A stretch of DNA of 10,507 nt from Clostridia bacterium (lineage in GTDB: Bacteria; Bacillota; Clostridia; Oscillospirales; Butyricicoccaceae): contig JAFZPW010000157.1 of assembly GCA_017552495.1 (NCBI GenBank), positions 1-10,507 of the forward strand. The letters run 5' to 3'. Under the pieces are notes generated by a model that saw only the letters and a program-made list of their open reading frames with translations, was not told the DNA's origin and did not search any database. Shown in pieces: positions 6,906 to 10,507 of this stretch. Made by a program: the position numbers and the translations under genes. How positions within the stretch are numbered: the stretch's first letter is position 1; each line of letters opens with the position of its first letter.

Positions 6906-7324
6906 ATTCTCTTTGCCATAACGATCATTCTGCAAGCGGCCCTGTGGATCTGGTTTTTTGGCTGCATCGTGACCTATAAAATTTATGGCCGAATTCTGGT
7001 GGAGGGAATGGGCGTAAAAAGCGCGGAGTTTTTCATGCTGTGTCTTTACAGCTTTGGCTTGGCGGCGTTTTACGTGTTTCCCATTTTGGGGAAATGGATT
7101 TTGCTGGCTGTTTTGCTGCTTTGGTTCATCGCTCAATTTTTCTGTCATTGGTACTATATACGATCTTTGGAGCGTCGCCGAAAAAACGGAAGGGCTATAA
7201 TGCCTGTTTTCAAGACACGGTGCGCTTGATTCCCATGAGCGAGACTCGTCTGATCCCCGATCTGTATCATATTTTCTTGCACGGTATGATTCTGCTCAAT
7301 ATCCTTTGCTGTATTGGAAATTGA
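6906..7324 (+). pseudogene. Small multi-pass membrane protein gene, frameshifted
   Basis: I do not recognise the family. Frame one runs from about 6906 to 7157 and reads as hydrophobic segments (ILFAITIILQAALWIWFFGC, then FFMLCLYSFGLAAFYVF, then WILLAVLLLWFIAQFF), ending in HWYY. Frame two continues plausibly as TIFGASPKKRKGYNACFQ to a stop at 7322-7324, with the segment LIPDLYHIFLHGMILLNILCC. The two join cleanly if two bases are removed from a short TA repeat at 7155-7160, giving about 138 residues. No ATG, GTG or TTG lies at the proper distance from the ribosome-like GAAAGG (6891-6896); the best-spaced codon is ATT at 6906, and the first GTG (6969) would cut off the first membrane segment. 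Frameshift plus missing start argue for decay. It follows lgt-ASCH by 45 bases and may have been the last gene of that operon. Programmed frameshifting or a sequencing error remain possible. Confidence 0.6.
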
Positions 7325-7337
7325 TGGTTATCATGAA

Positions 7338-7367
7338 AAGGCCGGAAGGGAAATCCCTTCCGGCCTT
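7338..7367 (-). terminator. Hairpin terminator of typA, possibly bidirectional
   Basis: A perfect 13-base-pair GC-rich stem (7338-7350 with 7355-7367) encloses the 4-base loop AAAT. It begins 13 bases beyond the typA stop. On the minus strand the stem runs into TTTT and then CATGAT, a short U-tract. The same hairpin lies 14 bases after the broken membrane gene and could also end the operon coming from the left. Confidence 0.75.
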
Positions 7368-7379
7368 GCAAATTCATTA

Positions 7380-9215
7380 TCAGGCGCGGTTTTTTCCGCC
7401 GAACTTGTTTTTCATACGGAGCTGACCGTTTAGGATCTGCTTGCGAATGCGCAAGTGAGAAGGCGTGACTTCCAGAAGTTCGTCATCCGTCAGAAACTCC
7501 ATGCACTGTTCCAGACTCATCTGCCGGGGCGGCGTAAGCCGCAGCGCCTCGTCTGAGCCGGCGGCCCGCATATTGGTGAGCTGCTTGCGCTTGCAGACAT
7601 TGACGATGATATCCTCAGCCTTGGGCGTCATGCCGACCACCATGCCTTCATACACGTCTACGCCCGGTCCAATGAACAGCGCTCCGCGCTCCTGGGCGTT
7701 AAAGAGGCCGTAAGCCACCGATTCGCCGGTTTCAAAGGAGATGAGAGAGCCGGTGTTGCGGCGGGTGACTTCACCCTTGAAGGGAGCGTAAGAGTCAAAG
7801 ACGCTTGCCATGATGCCTTCGCCCTTGGTGTCGGTCAAAAATTCGTTGCGATAGCCGAAAAGTCCGCGAGAGGGGACTAAAAACTCCACCTTCATCCGGT
7901 TGCCGACAGGGGTCATTTCCAGCATTTCACCCTTGCGGGATCCCATTTTTTCAATAACGGAGCCCACGCAATCGGCGGGAACGTCCACCACAAGGCGCTC
8001 CATGGGCTCACACTTGACGCCGTCGATCTCCTTGTAAAGAACGCGGGCAGGAGAAACCTGGAATTCATAGCCCTCGCGGCGCATGGTTTCGATGAGGATG
8101 GAGAGATGCATTTCGCCGCGACCCGCCACATTGAAACTGTCAGTGGAATCGGGCAGTTCACTGATTCGAAGAGAAACGTCTTTGAGCGTTTCCCGGAACA
8201 GTCGCTCCCGGAGCTGGCGGGAGGTGACATATTTTCCGTCGCGGCCCGCAAAGGGACCGTCGTTTACGGAAAAAGTCATTTCAATGGTGGGGGCGGAAAT
8301 TTTGACGAAGGACAGGGGCTCCACGGCGGCGGGATCGCAGATGGTATCGCCAATGGTGATATCTCCGATGCCGTTCATGGCGATGATGTTGCCAGCAGAG
8401 GCCTCGGTAATCGCTGTGCGCGCCAAACCGTCAAATGTGTAAAGGGATACAGCCTTACATTTTTTGCTGACTTTTTCGGGAGCATGATAGTTGCAGACGA
8501 CGATTTCCTGATTTTGTTTTATCGTGCCGCGTTCAATGCGGCCAATGGCAATACGACCCACAAACTCATTGTAGTCGATCGACGACACCAGCATCTGAAA
8601 AGGAGCGTCCGGATCAACCTCTGGCGCGGGGATGTAATCCAAAATCGTGTCGAACAGGGGTTGCAGATCAGTGCCTGCCGTCTCGGGGGAATAAGATGCC
8701 GTGCCGTTTCTGCCGGAGCAGAAGAGCATGGGCGAATCAAATTGCTCCTGCGTTGCGTTGAGATCCAGCAGCAGCTCCAATACTTCGTCCACCACCTCGT
8801 GGATGCGCTGGTCGGGGCGGTCGATCTTGTTGACCACTACGATCACGCGATGGCCCAATTCCAATGCCTTGCTCAGTACAAAGCGGGTCTGGGGCATGGG
8901 ACCTTCTGCTGCGTCCACCAGCAGGATCACGCCGTTGACCATTTTCAAAATGCGTTCCACTTCGCCGCCGAAGTCGGCGTGGCCCGGCGTGTCAACGATA
9001 TTGATCTTGGTGCCCTTATATTGTACGGCGGTGTTTTTCGCCAGAATGGTGATGCCGCGCTCACGCTCCAGATCGTTGGAATCCATCACGCGGTCAACCA
9101 CCGTCTGGTTTTCCCGGTACACGCCGCCCTGTTTGAGCATTTCGTCTACCAGCGTCGTTTTGCCGTGGTCAACGTGGGCGATGATGGCGATATTTCTCAG
9201 ATCGTTGCGAATCAT
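7380..9215 (-). CDS. typA: Ribosome-binding translational GTPase TypA/BipA
   Basis: TypA is a cytoplasmic GTPase related to EF-G that binds the 70S ribosome and assists 50S assembly and stress or cold adaptation. The 611-residue length is normal for the family. The G domain (about 1-200) shows all GTP motifs: AHVDHGKT (13-20), the switch-I RERGITI (51-57) with T56, DTPGH (75-79), NKID (129-132) and SGRNG in the G5 position. EF-Tu-like domain II, an EF-G III-like part (VAGRGEMHLSILIETMRREGYEFQVSPARVLYKE) and the EF-G V-like part ending in SRGLFGYRNEFLTDTKGEG follow. The C-terminal part carries the TypA-specific RKQLTNMRAAGSDEALRLTPP and DELLEVTPSHLRIRKQIL. The ATG at 9215 has GGAGGA (complement of 9224-9229) eight bases upstream. 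It has a near-consensus promoter and its own terminator, which suggests strong single-gene expression. Confidence 0.97.
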   Translation of the reverse strand: MIRNDLRNIAIIAHVDHGKTTLVDEMLKQGGVYRENQTVVDRVMDSNDLERERGITILAKNTAVQYKGTKINIVDTPGHADFGGEVERILKMVNGVILLVDAAEGPMPQTRFVLSKALELGHRVIVVVNKIDRPDQRIHEVVDEVLELLLDLNATQEQFDSPMLFCSGRNGTASYSPETAGTDLQPLFDTILDYIPAPEVDPDAPFQMLVSSIDYNEFVGRIAIGRIERGTIKQNQEIVVCNYHAPEKVSKKCKAVSLYTFDGLARTAITEASAGNIIAMNGIGDITIGDTICDPAAVEPLSFVKISAPTIEMTFSVNDGPFAGRDGKYVTSRQLRERLFRETLKDVSLRISELPDSTDSFNVAGRGEMHLSILIETMRREGYEFQVSPARVLYKEIDGVKCEPMERLVVDVPADCVGSVIEKMGSRKGEMLEMTPVGNRMKVEFLVPSRGLFGYRNEFLTDTKGEGIMASVFDSYAPFKGEVTRRNTGSLISFETGESVAYGLFNAQERGALFIGPGVDVYEGMVVGMTPKAEDIIVNVCKRKQLTNMRAAGSDEALRLTPPRQMSLEQCMEFLTDDELLEVTPSHLRIRKQILNGQLRMKNKFGGKNRA

Positions 9216-9252
9216 TTTCGCATTCCTCCAAAAGGCAAATTTTAAACAATTT

Positions 9253-9282
9253 ATTATATAGCCTTTTCCCTGTGCTTGTCAA
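9253..9282 (-). promoter_or_regulatory. Predicted strong promoter of typA
   Basis: On the minus strand a consensus TTGACA (9277-9282) and a consensus TATAAT (9253-9258) are separated by 18 bases. The start would be near 9246, about 30 bases before the ATG of typA. Apart from the slightly long spacer this is a textbook vegetative promoter. Confidence 0.75.
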
Positions 9283-9542
9283 ATTTTTATGTGAAAAAGA
9301 AAGAAAACGTGCAGAAAAAGGCGTGTGGCGATTGAAATTCAGGCATATTTGTTATATACTTAATAAAAATTTGCGTTTAAAAACTGCAGAATGATTCTTT
9401 GTCAATGGACCGAGATTGCAGCGGAGCAGATTTTGCAGGTGGCCGTTCTGGCCGCGTGTAATGACTGATGGATCATTTGAATGGAAAAAGCGCAAAAACT
9501 GGGCCAGACAAGTGATCGGAGCCGATTTTTTATAACGAAGAC
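9283..9542 (+). other. Intergenic region with possible structured transcript; no supported gene
   Basis: A promoter-like pair at 9332-9360 would start a transcript near 9367. The downstream part becomes GC-richer and can fold: TCTGGCC (9447-9453) pairs with GGCCAGA (9502-9508), GCG (9454-9456) with CGC (9491-9493), and AATGA (9460-9464) with TCATT (9473-9477), all nested. A 4-base-pair hairpin (9515-9526) followed by a six-T run resembles a weak terminator. Open frames here (for example 9391-9468, 25 codons) have no ribosome site. It could be a small RNA, a leader of the following gene, or the remains of a lost gene; I cannot decide. Confidence 0.3.
9332..9360 (+). promoter_or_regulatory. Possible upstream promoter
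   Basis: TTGAAA (9332-9337) and TATACT (9355-9360) are separated by 17 bases. It lies about 250 bases before the last gene and would make a long leader or a separate small RNA. The match is fair, but the region is AT-rich, so chance is a real possibility. Confidence 0.4.
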
Positions 9543-9571
9543 TTGACAGCAATTTGTGAAATACTGATAAT
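9543..9571 (+). promoter_or_regulatory. Predicted promoter of the Clp-like AAA+ gene
   Basis: A consensus TTGACA (9543-9548) and GATAAT (9566-9571) are separated by exactly 17 bases. A start near 9578 leaves a leader of about 34 bases that contains the ribosome site GGGAGG (9597-9602). Confidence 0.65.
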
Positions 9572-9611
9572 AAGACCGATACCATGATTGACGGGCGGGA
9601 GGTTTGCATCT

Positions 9612-10507
9612 ATGCCGAAAGATATCGACGAGCTGCTGCGGGACGTGTTTGGCAGCGGAAAAACGGCTTCCTATTCCATTACGCCGAAAACGGCGGAAGC
9701 CTATAAAGAAACAGGGAAAAGGATCGGCGCAGGCATCGAAGCGCTGGAAAAGCAGCAGAGTTCCATCAATAAAAAACTGCAAGAGCAGTTGGATGAACTG
9801 AAAAAGATGAGCGGTGATCTGGATATGGAGAAGATCCAGAAGCAAGTGGACAAGGATTTTGGACTCCAGTCTTCCGGCAAACCGCAGACGGCTGCAGCCA
9901 CCGCCGTGCAGGATCCACGTCCCGAGGCCCAGCGGTTTGGCGATCTGCTGCCCGTTTTGACCGAACAACTCATCGGGCAGGATCGTTTTCTGAAAAAGCT
10001 GGTCATCGCGTTCAAGCGCCCCTTTGTCACCGGCTGGAACTCGCCCGACGGCGTGCGCAACGCCATGCTGGTTTATGGCCGAAGCAATTCCGGCCGCCAC
10101 ACGGCGGTTCGGCTCATTGCGGAGAAAATGGCGCAGCTTGGTCTGCTTCCCATGGGCGACGTTCAGGTTCTCGATCTCGCGCTTTATCCGGGACAGAGTG
10201 AGGAGCGTCTGTTTTTGCAGGATTTGTATCAGGCGCTTTTACCCGGCGGCGTAGTGCTGCTGGATCATTATGAGAGCTGCCATCCGGCTTTTTTGCAGCA
10301 GCTTGGCGAGCTGATCTGCACGGGCAAACTCCATCTGGCCTCCCGTTATGTGATGCAGAAGGGGCATCTGGTGGATGCGGGCACCGCGCTGGCCACCCAG
10401 GCCATCGGCGCGATCCATGCTAACGGCAGGTATCTTGTCATTGGTTCGGAAAAGGGCAGGGAAGGTCTTGCCGGCGCCTTTGGCGCAAAAGTGGTGGACG
10501 CGCTGGG
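9612..10507 (+). CDS. Clp/HSP100-like AAA+ domain protein with degenerate ATPase motifs (partial)
   Basis: The first 298 residues of a protein that runs past the window end. The ATG at 9612 is nine bases after GGGAGG. Residues 1-90 are charged, with a probable coiled coil at about 30-80 (GIEALEKQQSSINKKLQEQL and on). Residues 108-290 look like the second AAA+ module of ClpA/ClpB: LTEQLIGQDRFLKKLVIAF (116-134), YGRSNSGRHTAVRLIAEKM (155-173) in the Walker A place, VVLLDHYESCHPAFLQQLGE (214-233) where Clp proteins have a DEIEKAHP-type Walker B, and GRYLVIGSEKG (272-282) near sensor 1. The Walker A lysine is arginine (R162) and the Walker B glutamate is histidine (H219), so this module is probably poor or inactive in ATP hydrolysis. 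An active second module may follow outside the window. Function is unknown; a scaffold or regulated unfoldase-like role is only a guess. No signal peptide or membrane segment is seen. Confidence 0.75.
   Translation, partial: MPKDIDELLRDVFGSGKTASYSITPKTAEAYKETGKRIGAGIEALEKQQSSINKKLQEQLDELKKMSGDLDMEKIQKQVDKDFGLQSSGKPQTAAATAVQDPRPEAQRFGDLLPVLTEQLIGQDRFLKKLVIAFKRPFVTGWNSPDGVRNAMLVYGRSNSGRHTAVRLIAEKMAQLGLLPMGDVQVLDLALYPGQSEERLFLQDLYQALLPGGVVLLDHYESCHPAFLQQLGELICTGKLHLASRYVMQKGHLVDAGTALATQAIGAIHANGRYLVIGSEKGREGLAGAFGAKVVDAL

Noticed and set aside
6969..7229. An intact 86-residue membrane protein starting at GTG 6969
   Set aside because: A membrane segment continues upstream in the same frame, and the C-terminal tail after 7157 is of a different character from the sensible continuation found in the other frame.
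8106..9245. Long plus-strand open frame of 379 codons opposite typA
   Set aside because: It is the shadow of the GC-rich third positions of typA, which has all GTPase motifs on the other strand.
9391..9468. Possible 25-residue peptide gene
   Set aside because: It has an ATG but no ribosome site, and no feature other than length supports it.
9651..9671. GSGKTAS near the N-terminus of the Clp-like protein as a P-loop
   Set aside because: The glycine four residues before GK is missing and no beta-strand precedes it; the proper Walker A position is at residues 156-164.
9402..10100. Minus-strand open frame of 232 codons over the start of the Clp-like gene
   Set aside because: It lacks a promoter and ribosome site and is antisense to a frame with a promoter, a good ribosome site and recognisable Clp-like motifs.

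Overview
The window looks like a chromosomal, mostly housekeeping segment from a low-oxygen Firmicute, probably a gut-type member of class Clostridia (Oscillospiraceae-like). The reasons are a pyruvate:ferredoxin oxidoreductase gene, strong Shine-Dalgarno sites, promoters of the vegetative sigma type (several with an extended -10), and intermediate GC in genes against AT-rich spacers. The taxon is an inference from gene content and style. No phage, transposon, CRISPR, tRNA or rRNA sequence is visible.

Layout. 1-512 (-): 5' end of nifJ. 513-773: divergent promoter region. 774-2297 (+): comM/yifB, an Mg-chelatase-like AAA+ protein. 2298-2641: AT-rich spacer with three clustered DnaA-box-like 9-mers and the hairpin terminator of the next gene. 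2642-4441 (-): pepF, a zinc oligoendopeptidase. 4442-4608: two divergent promoters. 4609-5520 (+): an EamA/DMT-type transporter. 5550-6860 (+): lgt, uninterruptedly fused to a C-terminal ASCH domain. 6906-7324 (+): a small membrane protein gene broken by a frameshift and lacking a normal start codon. 7338-7367: hairpin terminator. 7380-9215 (-): typA/bipA. 9216-9611: spacer with the typA promoter, the promoter of the last gene, and a possibly structured transcript. 9612 to the end (+): N-terminal part of a Clp-like AAA+ protein whose nucleotide-binding motifs are degenerate.

How the genes work together. The transporter, lgt-ASCH and the broken membrane gene run in one direction from a single visible promoter (4542-4570), so they probably form, or once formed, an operon. 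The others appear to be single transcription units with their own promoters. There is no obvious pathway linking all genes. The unusual points are the Lgt-ASCH fusion, the Clp-like protein with K-to-R and E-to-H type changes in its ATPase motifs, the DnaA-box cluster away from dnaA, and the decayed membrane gene.
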